Positions 1 through 7,609 of a stretch of 37,234 bases of DNA are shown here, in pieces (positions within the stretch are counted from its first letter, which is position 1; every line of letters begins with the position of its first letter). The DNA comes from Phycisphaerae bacterium. GTDB lineage: Bacteria > Planctomycetota > Phycisphaerae > Phycisphaerales > SM1A02. The translations under genes and the position numbers were made by a program. Below the pieces are notes generated by a model. The model searched no databases. It was given only the letters and a program-made list of their open reading frames with translations, and was not told the DNA's origin. Where the stretch lies: NCBI GenBank assembly GCA_002689385.1, contig NZFX01000074.1, forward strand, positions 1-37,234. The letters are read 5' to 3'.

Positions 1-1904
1 CCGCCAAGCACTTTTGGGTTCATAATGGTGACATTGTAGAACGAAAGAAGTTGTTTAATTTTTGCTTTGTGCGAAGGCACCATTGCAAATGAAACATCGC
101 CAACTGTAACAGTGTGCGCGTTTTCAGTTTCACCCCAAGCAAAATCAGCCGCAAGCGTGCCTTCTGCCCATTCCAAATCAGCAACTGATCGTCGTGTTGC
201 GTTTGATGCGAGCATCAAACCGCCGAACGTTTCACCATTGTTGTTTGCAACAAACTCACCATTGCCAAGATACGCAACTGTGTTTTGTGCTTCTTCAACC
301 ATTGCAATGTCGTTTGTAATTTTCTTATCGAGACTTGTTTGAACTACTGAAACGTAGGCAGCAAGCAACGCAAGCGCTGTCAATGCAGCAGAGCCGATTG
401 CAAATCCTTTACCTGTTGCAGCAGTTGTGTTGCCAAGTGAATCTAGCATGTCAGTTCGTTCGCGAACGATTGGTGGTTGACCAGTCATTTCAGCGTTGCC
501 GCCAGCGTTGTCTGCAATCGGCCCGTATGCGTCTGTTGCAAGGGTAATTCCAAGCGTACTCAACATACCAACAGCAGCAATGCCCACGCCGTAGAGACCA
601 AGCAAGAAGTTTTCGTTACCGCCAGCAAAACTAAAGGAAGCAATAATGGCAACAACAATAACAATAAGCGGAGCCCATGTTGAAATCATTCCTTCTGCAA
701 TACCCGCGATGATAACTGTTGCAGCGCCGGTTTCTGTTTGCTCAGCAATACGTTGTGTTGGAGGGTGTTCGTAGGATGTGTAATACTCGGTCGCATATGC
801 GATGGTAAGACCGGCAGCAAGACCAGTAATAATGGATGCCCATGGTCCCCACCAAACGAATCCCGCTACTTCTACGTCTTTGAATAAGAAGTAGAACAAA
901 ACACCGCAAAGAACAGCGATGAGGAACGAAGCAACGTACACACCCTTGTGAAGACCTTTAAGGAGCTCACTGAAGGAAGCGTTTTCTTTTGCTTGAACGA
1001 CAAAGACACCAACGAGGGAACAGAAAATGCCAAGCCCTGCGAGTGCCATTGGGGCAACTGCAAGTTTGATACCAAATCCTGTTACTCCGATTGCCATCGC
1101 TGCAGCAGCACCAAGTGCCATTGTTGCGAGAATTGAACCATAATAACTTTCGTACAAGTCAGCGCCCATGCCTGCAACATCACCAACGTTATCGCCAACG
1201 TTGTCAGCGATAGTTGCTGGGTTACGGGGGTCGTCTTCAGGAATCCCTGCTTCAACTTTACCAACAAGGTCAGCGCCAACATCCGCTGCTTTTGTATACA
1301 CACCACCGCCAACACGCGCGAACAATGCTTGAGTGGATGCACCCATACCGAAGGTCAACATAATGGATGTGATTTCAACTAAACCGCCTGCGCGTTCAGG
1401 AAGCACTTCGTTCCAAAGATAAAACCATACGGATACATCAAGAAGAGCAAATCCAACAACGATAAGGCCCATCACTGCGCCTGATCGAAATGCAACTTTA
1501 AGACCATCGTTAAGTGATTGTTTAACTGCCCACGTTGTACGAGCAGATGCGTTTGTCGCCATTTTCATGCCGAACCAACCACAAAGTCCCGAAAACAAAC
1601 CAGCGATTGGAACGCCAGCAGCAGACCAAATTGGTTGAATTTCTGCAATACCAAGCAAGGCAAGAATTGCGATAAGAACTATAAACACAACGAATACAAC
1701 TTTGTACTGTCGTTTGAGATACGCCATTGCACCAGCACGAACGTGCTCTGCAATTTCAATCATTTCTGGTTCGCCTTCGCTTTGTGCCATTACGCCTCTA
1801 CTAAAGACAAAGGCCATAACAAGGGCGACGACTGCACCCAAGGGTGCAAGGTAAAACAGTGCCGGTAGTCCTGTTGTTTCTTGTGCAAGCATGAGAATGT
1901 TCAT
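1..1904 (-). CDS. hppA: Membrane-bound K+-dependent ion-translocating pyrophosphatase (partial, 3' end beyond window)
   Basis: This integral membrane enzyme hydrolyses pyrophosphate and pumps H+ or Na+ across the membrane. The reading frame is open from the ATG at 1904 to the window edge, 634 codons; the family is usually about 680-800 residues, so the C-terminus is missing. The substrate loop [13 protein letters not shown] lies at residues 208-220, followed by [21 protein letters not shown]. Around residues 491-500 the sequence reads [10 protein letters not shown]. Alanine, not lysine, at the first position after GNTT is the mark of the K+-dependent subfamily; which ion is pumped cannot be read from this. 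Many hydrophobic helices fit the 16-helix fold. GGAGAT about 9 nt upstream of the ATG supports the start. Pyrophosphate from the aminoacyl-tRNA synthetases and acetyl-CoA synthetase in this window would be a substrate. Confidence 0.95.
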   Translation of the reverse strand, partial: MNILMLAQETTGLPALFYLAPLGAVVALVMAFVFSRGVMAQSEGEPEMIEIAEHVRAGAMAYLKRQYKVVFVVFIVLIAILALLGIAEIQPIWSAAGVPIAGLFSGLCGWFGMKMATNASARTTWAVKQSLNDGLKVAFRSGAVMGLIVVGFALLDVSVWFYLWNEVLPERAGGLVEITSIMLTFGMGASTQALFARVGGGVYTKAADVGADLVGKVEAGIPEDDPRNPATIADNVGDNVGDVAGMGADLYESYYGSILATMALGAAAAMAIGVTGFGIKLAVAPMALAGLGIFCSLVGVFVVQAKENASFSELLKGLHKGVYVASFLIAVLCGVLFYFLFKDVEVAGFVWWGPWASIITGLAAGLTIAYATEYYTSYEHPPTQRIAEQTETGAATVIIAGIAEGMISTWAPLIVIVVAIIASFSFAGGNENFLLGLYGVGIAAVGMLSTLGITLATDAYGPIADNAGGNAEMTGQPPIVRERTDMLDSLGNTTAATGKGFAIGSAALTALALLAAYVSVVQTSLDKKITNDIAMVEEAQNTVAYLGNGEFVANNNGETFGGLMLASNATRRSVADLEWAEGTLAADFAWGETENAHTVTVGDVSFAMVPSHKAKIKQLLSFYNVTIMNPKVLG

Positions 1905-1924
1905 TGTTGGGTATCTCCAATATG

Positions 1925-1978
1925 CGGATGGTGTTTTTTCATCCGTTTATTCTGCCTAATGCGATGTCGTTGCATCGC
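1925..1978 (-). promoter_or_regulatory. Two small hairpins in the hppA leader
   Basis: Two inverted repeats lie between rpsU and hppA. The first pairs 1925-1930 with 1940-1945 (CGGATG/CATCCG, 9-nt loop); the second pairs 1961-1966 with 1973-1978 (GCGATG/CATCGC, 6-nt loop). Read on the minus strand they sit in the hppA leader, the nearer one just before the ribosome-binding site. Neither is followed by a U-run on the minus strand, so they are not typical terminators. They may be mRNA structure or chance. Confidence 0.3.
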
Positions 1979-2055
1979 TTCTAAAAAAAATAACATCAAT
2001 GGTCACGAACGCGTGTCGCAACAAAGCATTAATGTTTGTCGTTATAAATGAGTAA

Positions 2056-2268
2056 TTAAGAGCGTGAACGCTGTTGTGGAAAATTAAGTTCACGATATCG
2101 ACGTGATTCTTCTTTTCGGCGAGCGCGACGCTTGCGTTCGGATGGTTTTTCGAAGTATTGACGCTTCTTTACATCCTTGATTAGGTTCTCTTTTTCACAG
2201 AGTTTTTTGAAACGACGGAGCATTTGCCCTGCGGATTCGTTTTGTCTTGCTTTAATGCGAATTGCCAT
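2056..2268 (-). CDS. rpsU: Small ribosomal subunit protein bS21
   Basis: Seventy residues, the usual length for bS21, a small, very basic protein of the 30S subunit near the 3' end of 16S rRNA that helps initiation. The sequence starts MAIRIKARQNESAGQMLRRFKK, then KKRQYFEKPSERKRRARRK, which is the family signature. The C-terminus ends in an Arg/Ser-rich tail. AAGG lies about 11 nt upstream of the ATG. It is divergent from the NYN gene at 2420 and upstream of hppA on the same strand. Confidence 0.95.
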   Translation of the reverse strand: MAIRIKARQNESAGQMLRRFKKLCEKENLIKDVKKRQYFEKPSERKRRARRKEESRRYRELNFPQQRSRS

Positions 2269-2311
2269 ATGTTGGTTACCTTTTTCTGCTAAAAACAGTT
2301 TTGAGCCACGT

Positions 2312-2340
2312 ATTAGAACGCATTCTTGGGTTCATTGCAA
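2312..2340 (-). promoter_or_regulatory. Predicted sigma70-type promoter for rpsU
   Basis: On the minus strand TTGCAA (2340-2335) is separated by 17 nt from TCTAAT (2317-2312), close to the -35/-10 consensus. The predicted transcript would start near 2305 and have a leader of roughly 35 nt carrying the rpsU ribosome-binding site. Assigned by eye. Confidence 0.5.
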
Positions 2341-2370
2341 GGGGTAATCGCAACATGTATAACTCTTTAT

Positions 2371-2409
2371 TTGACAGATGCTTACAGTGGACTAAACTAG
2401 TGCTATCCT
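2371..2409 (+). promoter_or_regulatory. Predicted promoter elements before the NYN gene
   Basis: A perfect TTGACA lies at 2371-2376, with TAAACT 16 nt further on (2393-2398). A second, extended -10-like element, TG-C-TATCCT, lies at 2401-2409 and ends 10 nt before the ATG at 2420. There is no Shine-Dalgarno sequence between. If the second element is used, the mRNA would be nearly leaderless; the first would give a leader of about 15 nt. Confidence 0.5.
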
Positions 2410-2419
2410 AACCATTATT

Positions 2420-3082
2420 ATGGAATTGTTCATTGACACCTGGAACGTGCTTCATCAAACCGGTGTGCTACCTGCGGATTCGGCAGGAATTGGCACCTTT
2501 GGCCTTTGTAAAATGATTGAAAACAGTCGCTGGACTGGTGAGCGGGTTACCCTTGTTTGCGACGGAACCCCATCAGACGAGCATGAAATCGGGTCTCGAT
2601 ACCGAACGGTTTTTACTGGGCCCCACAAAACTGCTGACGACGAAATTATGGAGCGTGTTGCTAAATCATCTACACCGCGATCTATTCTTGTGGTGACAAG
2701 TGACAGAGAAATTATTAAATCAATCCGCAAACGCGGTGCGCGGCACATTGGCTCTTCTTCTTTTTTACAAGCACTTGTTGAAGACAGTCACATTACAAAA
2801 ACAAAAACTGTTCGGCGACCGTCTGGTCTTTCTCCAAAACTTGCACAAGAATGGAAAGAACTTTTCGGCATTGACGAACAAGTAATGGAAGAGTTACACA
2901 ACACGCCCGCGCCCAACATACGACCAGACATTTCCGCTGCAAGGCCAAAAGAAGTAAAACCCGCAAATGACCAAACCACAAAAAAAATCGCAGAACCAAT
3001 AGAAGAACGTACGATTCAATTAAACGAACCGCTTTTACCCGATGCTATTCTCGAAGAAGCAAGGCGCTTACTCGGCAGTTAA
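2420..3082 (+). CDS. YacP-like NYN (PIN-fold) domain protein, putative RNA-acting nuclease
   Basis: This 220-residue protein has an N-terminal NYN domain of the YacP type, a PIN-like fold found in metal-dependent RNases. Visible motifs are FIDTWNVLHQTG at residues 4-15 (acidic residue plus the NVLH loop), LVCDG after the second strand, HKTADDEIMERV, and VTSDREIIKSIRKRGA, then SSSFLQAL. These give the expected set of conserved acidic residues. The last 90 or so residues are charged, proline-rich and probably flexible, with no recognised domain. The gene stands alone and is divergent from rpsU. A role in rRNA or mRNA processing is inferred from the family; substrate unknown. Confidence 0.8.
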   Translation: MELFIDTWNVLHQTGVLPADSAGIGTFGLCKMIENSRWTGERVTLVCDGTPSDEHEIGSRYRTVFTGPHKTADDEIMERVAKSSTPRSILVVTSDREIIKSIRKRGARHIGSSSFLQALVEDSHITKTKTVRRPSGLSPKLAQEWKELFGIDEQVMEELHNTPAPNIRPDISAARPKEVKPANDQTTKKIAEPIEERTIQLNEPLLPDAILEEARRLLGS

Positions 3083-3104
3083 TCGTTACTCAGGAATAAA
3101 TTAG

Positions 3105-3701
3105 TTACGGCTGAAGTCGTTCCCAATTCCATACACCGTCAGTGATGGCGTAACGAATGCGGTCGTGCAAACGTCCATCATGTCCTTGCCAGAGTTCTAC
3201 TGTGTCAAGTGTAATTCGATACCCGCCCCAGAAATCCGGCCGTGCCACTGAACGACCTAACCATTGTGCACTTAACGCATCGACCTTTGCCATAAGCACT
3301 GTTCTGCTTTTTAGCGGTTGAGACTGTTTGCTCGCCCAAGCGCCCACTTGGCTCAATCTATTTCGAGTTGCAAAATACGCATCTGATTCTTCATCACTAA
3401 TTTTTGTCGCTGTGCCCTGAATACGAATCTGTCGTTGTTTTTCATCCCAGTGAAAAAGAACACACACTTTTGGATTTGCAAGGATGGCATCCGCCTTTTC
3501 GCTGGTGTAATTTGTAAAAAAAACAACGCCGCGTTCGTCAAATCCTTTTTGCAAAACCATCCGTGAGGAAGGGGCACCTTCTTCATCAACAGTAGAAAGA
3601 GCCATCGCTAACGGGTTGGGCGTTGGCCTGTCTCTGTTCGCTTCATCAAACCAATCTTGTGCAGAGTTTACTGGTGAAGTTGGAGGTGCATTAAAGTTCA
3701 T
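3105..3701 (-). CDS. pdxH: Pyridoxamine/pyridoxine 5'-phosphate oxidase
   Basis: FMN-dependent oxidase that makes pyridoxal 5'-phosphate in vitamin B6 synthesis and salvage. From the ATG at 3701 the protein has 198 residues; E. coli PdxH has 218. Family signatures include PSSRMVLQKGFDERGVVFFTNYTSEKA (FMN-binding strand and loop), RQIRIQGTATKIS, SQVGAWASKQSQPL, and the C-terminal block PDFWGGYRITLDTVELWQGHDGRLHDR, which carries substrate-binding residues. Alternative in-frame starts are ATG at 3707 and TTG at 3716. I prefer 3701 because a TATCCT element ends 6 nt before it. The gene lies downstream of a strong terminator and so probably has its own promoter. Confidence 0.93.
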   Translation of the reverse strand: MNFNAPPTSPVNSAQDWFDEANRDRPTPNPLAMALSTVDEEGAPSSRMVLQKGFDERGVVFFTNYTSEKADAILANPKVCVLFHWDEKQRQIRIQGTATKISDEESDAYFATRNRLSQVGAWASKQSQPLKSRTVLMAKVDALSAQWLGRSVARPDFWGGYRITLDTVELWQGHDGRLHDRIRYAITDGVWNWERLQP

Positions 3702-3707
3702 GTGCAT

Positions 3708-3713
3708 AGGATA
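3708..3713 (-). promoter_or_regulatory. -10-like TATCCT before pdxH (leaderless-type)
   Basis: On the minus strand TATCCT is followed by ATGCAC and then the ATG at 3701. A -10 element here would place the transcription start at or within a base or two of the start codon. No Shine-Dalgarno sequence is present; the T-run of the upstream terminator lies directly before it. Confidence 0.45.
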
Positions 3714-3721
3714 CAAGCCTG

Positions 3722-3757
3722 AAAAAAAAGCGCCGTAAAGTTTTTGCTTTACGGCGC
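3722..3757 (-). terminator. Rho-independent terminator of the metallopeptidase gene
   Basis: An 11-bp perfect stem, GCGCCGTAAAG/CTTTACGGCGC, pairs 3747-3757 with 3730-3740 around a 6-nt loop, and is followed on the minus strand by eight U (3729-3722). It lies 24 nt beyond the metallopeptidase stop codon and just upstream of pdxH. Confidence 0.95.
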
Positions 3758-3781
3758 TTAAAAGTCTAAGGAAATGTACGA

Positions 3782-6484
3782 TTACATCGTGTAAACAGCT
3801 TCAAGTGCTTTTCCAAGCCGTTCATGCATGTCTTGCAGATGCGCAAGTGAGTACACGTCGAGGTTATCATCAGTTGCTAATACATCACCAATTTGGTTGT
3901 ACAACTGGCGACCGTGATACAGCGCAAGATTTCGAACTTTTCGCGATTGCTTTACCTTGCCAGTTAGCAAACTAATAAGTCGATCAGCCATTTCTGCTTG
4001 CAAGTTTCGGTCCATCGAAGAAATCATTGGAAGTCGATTCGTCCACTTTCCATCGGTTTCCATTTCGCCATAGATTGCATCCATGAGTGTTTGGAAAATT
4101 TCAGCAACTGTTAGTGCGTCTTCATCTGAAGGCACCATAAACTCGTTGTCTGAAACCATACGAAGACGACTAGGCGCAAGGATTGCTGAAAGCATTGATG
4201 CTTGCGTCCCTAAAATTCGATCATGTATTGGCCAAGTTGCTTCGCCATCATCACCACCACCTTCGTACCATTTATCAACATTGAAATGTGTAACTAATTC
4301 AGGTGATAGGTTGTAGGCATTTTCATCAAAAATAGTACTCACGATAAATGCAAGTGCTGCGCGCTGTTGTGCAACAGGAACTACTTGTACTGGCGCAACA
4401 TCTTCGTCGCCAAAGTCGCCTTTTTTATTACGATTTGTATGCGCTCCGCCAATCCAATCAGACATCATGCCCGCTGCACTTGTTTGCATACGCAATGTTG
4501 TTTCATAGCCGCGACGAGCCTTTGACCAACTGTCGCCGTCTTCAACAAAGTGTCCAAGCAAATCTTCACGCAGACTACTCACGATTCGCATTTGGTTTTC
4601 TGCATATGTAAGTGGATCTTTACTAAAATCGTATCGCTTAGCGAGTGGGTCTGGGCCATTCGTATCTTCGTCTGTGAGATATGCATGTGCTGGTTCACCT
4701 GCACGCGCAAGTACGTCTGCTGGATCGCCTGTTGTGTAGCCATACTCGATCGCCCAGTAATCGTATGGGCCGATGCCAATCATCGCAAAGTCGCCTTGAA
4801 TGTCACCAGTATCCATATTGAAGTTCACTGGGTTGTAGTCCATAACAGAAGCAGTAAACGGCTTCTTGCCTCGAACTTCGTCGGAATTTATTTCTTCTAG
4901 TGTGTATAAACTTGAAGCTTTAAAGTTATGGCGCAAGCCGAGTGTGTGCCCAACTTCGTGGCAGACAAGACTTGAAATAAGTGGACCAATAAACCATTCA
5001 GGAATTCCGTCGAGTTCATCGGATGTTGCTCTGTCATTTTCAACAGGCGAACCGATTTCTAAAAACTTCAACGTTTCAAGACCAAGACGTGCAAATGCCA
5101 TTTGATTTGCTAATTCATGCGCTGCAAGACAGTGCCTACATTCATCACCAAGCCATCCTGCAATTTCTGCAAGTTCTTCGTTATTTGCGAGCACTGTGTC
5201 TGTTGTTGCAGACGGAGCTGTTCCATCTTTTCTTGCTTGAAGCAATGCAGCACGTTCCATCGGGTCTGCCATAAGAATCCGCGGGTCCCACTCTGGATAT
5301 TGTTCTAGCCATTGAATATCTTCAGGTGTCATCGCGGCCATTGCTTCGGCTGATTTGGGTTGTTGGTTATACCAACGCCAGTATGCACGAATCCATCCGT
5401 CAGTCAAAATAATGTCTGCATCAAGAATTTCTCCCGTCATAGGGTGTGCGCGTGAAGGGCCAATTGCTGTTGCAACATCGTTGTGCAACCACCGCAAGAA
5501 GTTATACCGAACATCTTCTGGGTCTTTTTCCATGTGTGCGCCGGTTGCTGCGTCTTGGTAGTACACTTCGATTGCAGTATCAATTCCGATTTTTCGAAAC
5601 GCATCGTTCCAATACAGCACGCCATCGCGAACCCAGCGTCGATAGCGAACAGGAACTGTGTGCTCTACATAAAACACGATTGGTTTTTTCGGTGGGCTAA
5701 GTGATAATTTCGGATCACGTTTTTGTAAATCCCAACGATTAATGTAGTGAATCCATTTGTCTTCGTTATGGTACTGCCCAAGATCACGAAAAGTAGTGCC
5801 GAAGTAACCGACGCGTTCGTCTGCTTTACGTGGTTTATAACTACCGCGCTCTGGCACTTCACTGATTGAATAGTGAATCTTCTTAAGCTTACCACCAGAA
5901 GTTGGCATTTCAAATGCAACTTCTAAGTTCTTTGGGAATGATTTTGCTTTCAAAATTGTAGTGAGTTTGCTATTTGCACCGCTGCCCACGCTACCTGCAA
6001 TTTTAGATGCGTTGTTAACAAGTAAGTTGTCTAAGTCTATGACCGGCTGTCCGTTTAATCCTGTTGCAACAATCGGCACATCAATCAGTACCTCGTCTGT
6101 AAAGGAAGCATCGACACCATCTTTTGATGCCTTGTCACCAGAGGACCGCACAGAAATTTCTGGTGAGATAAATGCGATTCGATCACCGAATTTTTTTAGA
6201 TATATGTATGCTTCGTTGCCTTGTAATCCAACAAATCGAACGCCAGCTGTGGGCGTGACTGCAATGAAGAATTTTTTGTTGGCCCAACCACGAGGAAGTT
6301 CTACAAGAAGTTGTTGGTCTTTATTGTTTTTCCAAAGCTCAAAAAGCGGCGATGTCCCATCGATGGTCGAGACCACCTTAGTATAGCCCTCATTCACTTC
6401 TTCAAACTTTTTGGGTTTGGCGAAGGTTGTTGCTGTAATGGTCGCAATAAGACCAAGTGAAAATATGGTTTTGTTCAGTGACAT
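3782..6484 (-). CDS. Secreted gluzincin-like zinc metallopeptidase, DUF5117/DUF4953 type
   Basis: A predicted exported zinc peptidase of 900 residues. The N-terminus MSLNKTIFSLGLIATITATTFA-KPKK looks like a Sec signal peptide. The active-site motif HEVGHTLGLRH spans residues 509-519: HExxH plus the third zinc ligand H519, the extended HExxHxxGxxH pattern. Upstream blocks such as FYVEHTVPVRYRRWVRDGVLYWNDAFRKIG and the region after the zinc site (ASVMDYNPVNF, with the Met-turn) match large bacterial outer-membrane or periplasmic metallopeptidases of the DUF5117-DUF4953 group. An upstream in-frame ATG at 6517 would add 11 residues before the signal peptide; I chose 6484 because GGAGC lies 10 nt upstream. 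Substrate unknown. It is a monocistronic unit with its own terminator. Confidence 0.85.
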   Translation of the reverse strand: MSLNKTIFSLGLIATITATTFAKPKKFEEVNEGYTKVVSTIDGTSPLFELWKNNKDQQLLVELPRGWANKKFFIAVTPTAGVRFVGLQGNEAYIYLKKFGDRIAFISPEISVRSSGDKASKDGVDASFTDEVLIDVPIVATGLNGQPVIDLDNLLVNNASKIAGSVGSGANSKLTTILKAKSFPKNLEVAFEMPTSGGKLKKIHYSISEVPERGSYKPRKADERVGYFGTTFRDLGQYHNEDKWIHYINRWDLQKRDPKLSLSPPKKPIVFYVEHTVPVRYRRWVRDGVLYWNDAFRKIGIDTAIEVYYQDAATGAHMEKDPEDVRYNFLRWLHNDVATAIGPSRAHPMTGEILDADIILTDGWIRAYWRWYNQQPKSAEAMAAMTPEDIQWLEQYPEWDPRILMADPMERAALLQARKDGTAPSATTDTVLANNEELAEIAGWLGDECRHCLAAHELANQMAFARLGLETLKFLEIGSPVENDRATSDELDGIPEWFIGPLISSLVCHEVGHTLGLRHNFKASSLYTLEEINSDEVRGKKPFTASVMDYNPVNFNMDTGDIQGDFAMIGIGPYDYWAIEYGYTTGDPADVLARAGEPAHAYLTDEDTNGPDPLAKRYDFSKDPLTYAENQMRIVSSLREDLLGHFVEDGDSWSKARRGYETTLRMQTSAAGMMSDWIGGAHTNRNKKGDFGDEDVAPVQVVPVAQQRAALAFIVSTIFDENAYNLSPELVTHFNVDKWYEGGGDDGEATWPIHDRILGTQASMLSAILAPSRLRMVSDNEFMVPSDEDALTVAEIFQTLMDAIYGEMETDGKWTNRLPMISSMDRNLQAEMADRLISLLTGKVKQSRKVRNLALYHGRQLYNQIGDVLATDDNLDVYSLAHLQDMHERLGKALEAVYTM

Positions 6485-6665
6485 GTTGTAGTTGCTCCAG
6501 TGTTTATCTCTCCCCATACGAGTGCATGGGTGCTTTGTTCTCTTTTGTATTAAGTACCGCTTCCGTGCAGCATCGGCATCGACTGCGAATTTGCTCTAAA
6601 GAACGAACTCGCGAACCAGTTATTGTGGTTCTCGGACGTATACAATGCAAGAGAATTATTTAAAA

Positions 6666-7163
6666 TTAGCCCAGTTGAACAACTTTTTCTGATTGTTCTT
6701 TTCGGAATGCAGAAAAGCGCTCTGAAAGAGCTGAATCGCCCATTGAAAGCATCTGGACGGCAAAAAGCGCAGCATTTGTCGCCCCTGCGCCACCGATCGC
6801 AAATGTTGCAACTGGCATACCTTTTGGCATTTGTACGGTTGAAAGCAAGGAATCAAGGCCATCGAGTGACCACGCTTGCATTGGGCATCCTAAAACGGGC
6901 AATTCTGAGTGGGCTGCGACGACGCCAGCGAGGTGGGCTGCGCCACCGGCAGCACAGATAAACAGCTCAATACCTCGTTTTTCGGCATCTATGAGGTATT
7001 TTTGGAGTATTTCAGCGTTTCTATGGGCAGAAAGCGCATTGCATTCGTGTGCGATATCAAATGAATCAAGCATTTCGCTCGCTCGCTTCATAGTTGGCCA
7101 ATCCGAAGCACTGCCCATCAAAATACCGACTTTTGCACCTTCAACTGTTGTGTATGTTGCCAT
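6666..7163 (-). CDS. purE: N5-carboxyaminoimidazole ribonucleotide mutase (PurE class I)
   Basis: Purine biosynthesis enzyme converting N5-CAIR to CAIR. It has 165 residues, typical of the class I subunit. Motifs are LMGSASDWPTMKRA near residues 15-28 (phosphate binding), ALSAHRN (catalytic histidine), AAGGAAHLAGVVAAHSELPVLGCPM, and IGGAGATNAALFAVQML. The usual SAHRTP reads SAHRNA here. Class I PurE normally works with PurK, which is not in this window. The gene is alone; a -10-like TAGAAT ends 6 nt before the ATG and there is no Shine-Dalgarno sequence. Confidence 0.95.
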   Translation of the reverse strand: MATYTTVEGAKVGILMGSASDWPTMKRASEMLDSFDIAHECNALSAHRNAEILQKYLIDAEKRGIELFICAAGGAAHLAGVVAAHSELPVLGCPMQAWSLDGLDSLLSTVQMPKGMPVATFAIGGAGATNAALFAVQMLSMGDSALSERFSAFRKEQSEKVVQLG

Positions 7164-7169
7164 GGCGAC

Positions 7170-7175
7170 ATTCTA
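7170..7175 (-). promoter_or_regulatory. -10-like TAGAAT before purE (leaderless-type)
   Basis: TAGAAT on the minus strand is separated by only GTCGCC from the purE ATG at 7163, so transcription would begin at or near the start codon. No clear -35 or Shine-Dalgarno sequence is visible. Confidence 0.45.
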
Positions 7176-7538
7176 CTCAATCCTGAACAAGTCCGCATGA
7201 TTGGCTCTATTTTCTAGGGAGGGATCTGCCCCCTGGGGTCAGACTCCCATAAACTTTGGTAATGAAAATTCCGGTAATTGGCGTAAGGGGGTCAGTTGGA
7301 AAAGCATGTTTAAAAAGCTTGAGATCCAAGGCGAAAATGCTGATCAAGAAGAACGGGCTGTTTGGTTGTATTGTTTCTGAAACCTCATTTCGGGTTCCAG
7401 TTTTCCATGGACACATTGCGAATATACGAATACAAACGAGTGACGCAATCGATGCTTCTCTTCCTACAGAGCCAAGCGTGTTGGACCCAAGAACACCAGA
7501 AAACAATCACCATGTCGCCATTGGAAGGGTTCGCATTC
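7176..7538. other. Intergenic stretch with no convincing gene; REP-like GGGGTCAGAC motif
   Basis: This lies between the acs terminator and the purE promoter. Two frames are open over 300 bp (plus 7256-7627, minus 7207-7506), but neither has a recognisable family, one has only a TTG start, and neither has a ribosome-binding site. The plus frame runs through the acs terminator into acs. A CTGGGGTCAGACTCCC motif lies at about 7233-7248 and a related GGGGGTCAGTTG at about 7287-7298. The GGGGTCAGAC core resembles palindromes seen with REP-associated transposases, so this may be a decayed element. No tRNA or known ncRNA was recognised. Confidence 0.3.
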
Positions 7539-7570
7539 AAAAAAACACGGCAGACCTTGTGGTCTGCCGT
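7539..7570 (-). terminator. Rho-independent terminator of acs
   Basis: A perfect 10-bp stem, ACGGCAGACC/GGTCTGCCGT (7570-7561 with 7556-7547), has a 4-nt loop and is followed on the minus strand by G and a run of seven U (7545-7539). It lies about 40 nt past the acs stop and ends the long chaperone/RNase cluster. Confidence 0.93.
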
Positions 7571-7609
7571 GACCAGTTAACAAGTGGAGCTGCTATTCCT
7601 GCTGTTGCA

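Noticed and set aside
5961-6386. 141-codon plus-strand frame inside the metallopeptidase gene
   Set aside because: It is antisense to a clearly conserved coding region and lacks a ribosome-binding site; low-complexity Ser/Thr/Pro composition is typical of shadow frames.
7207-7506. Open frame of 99 codons on the minus strand
   Set aside because: It has only a TTG start, no ribosome-binding site and no recognised family; it lies between a terminator and the purE promoter without a visible promoter of its own.
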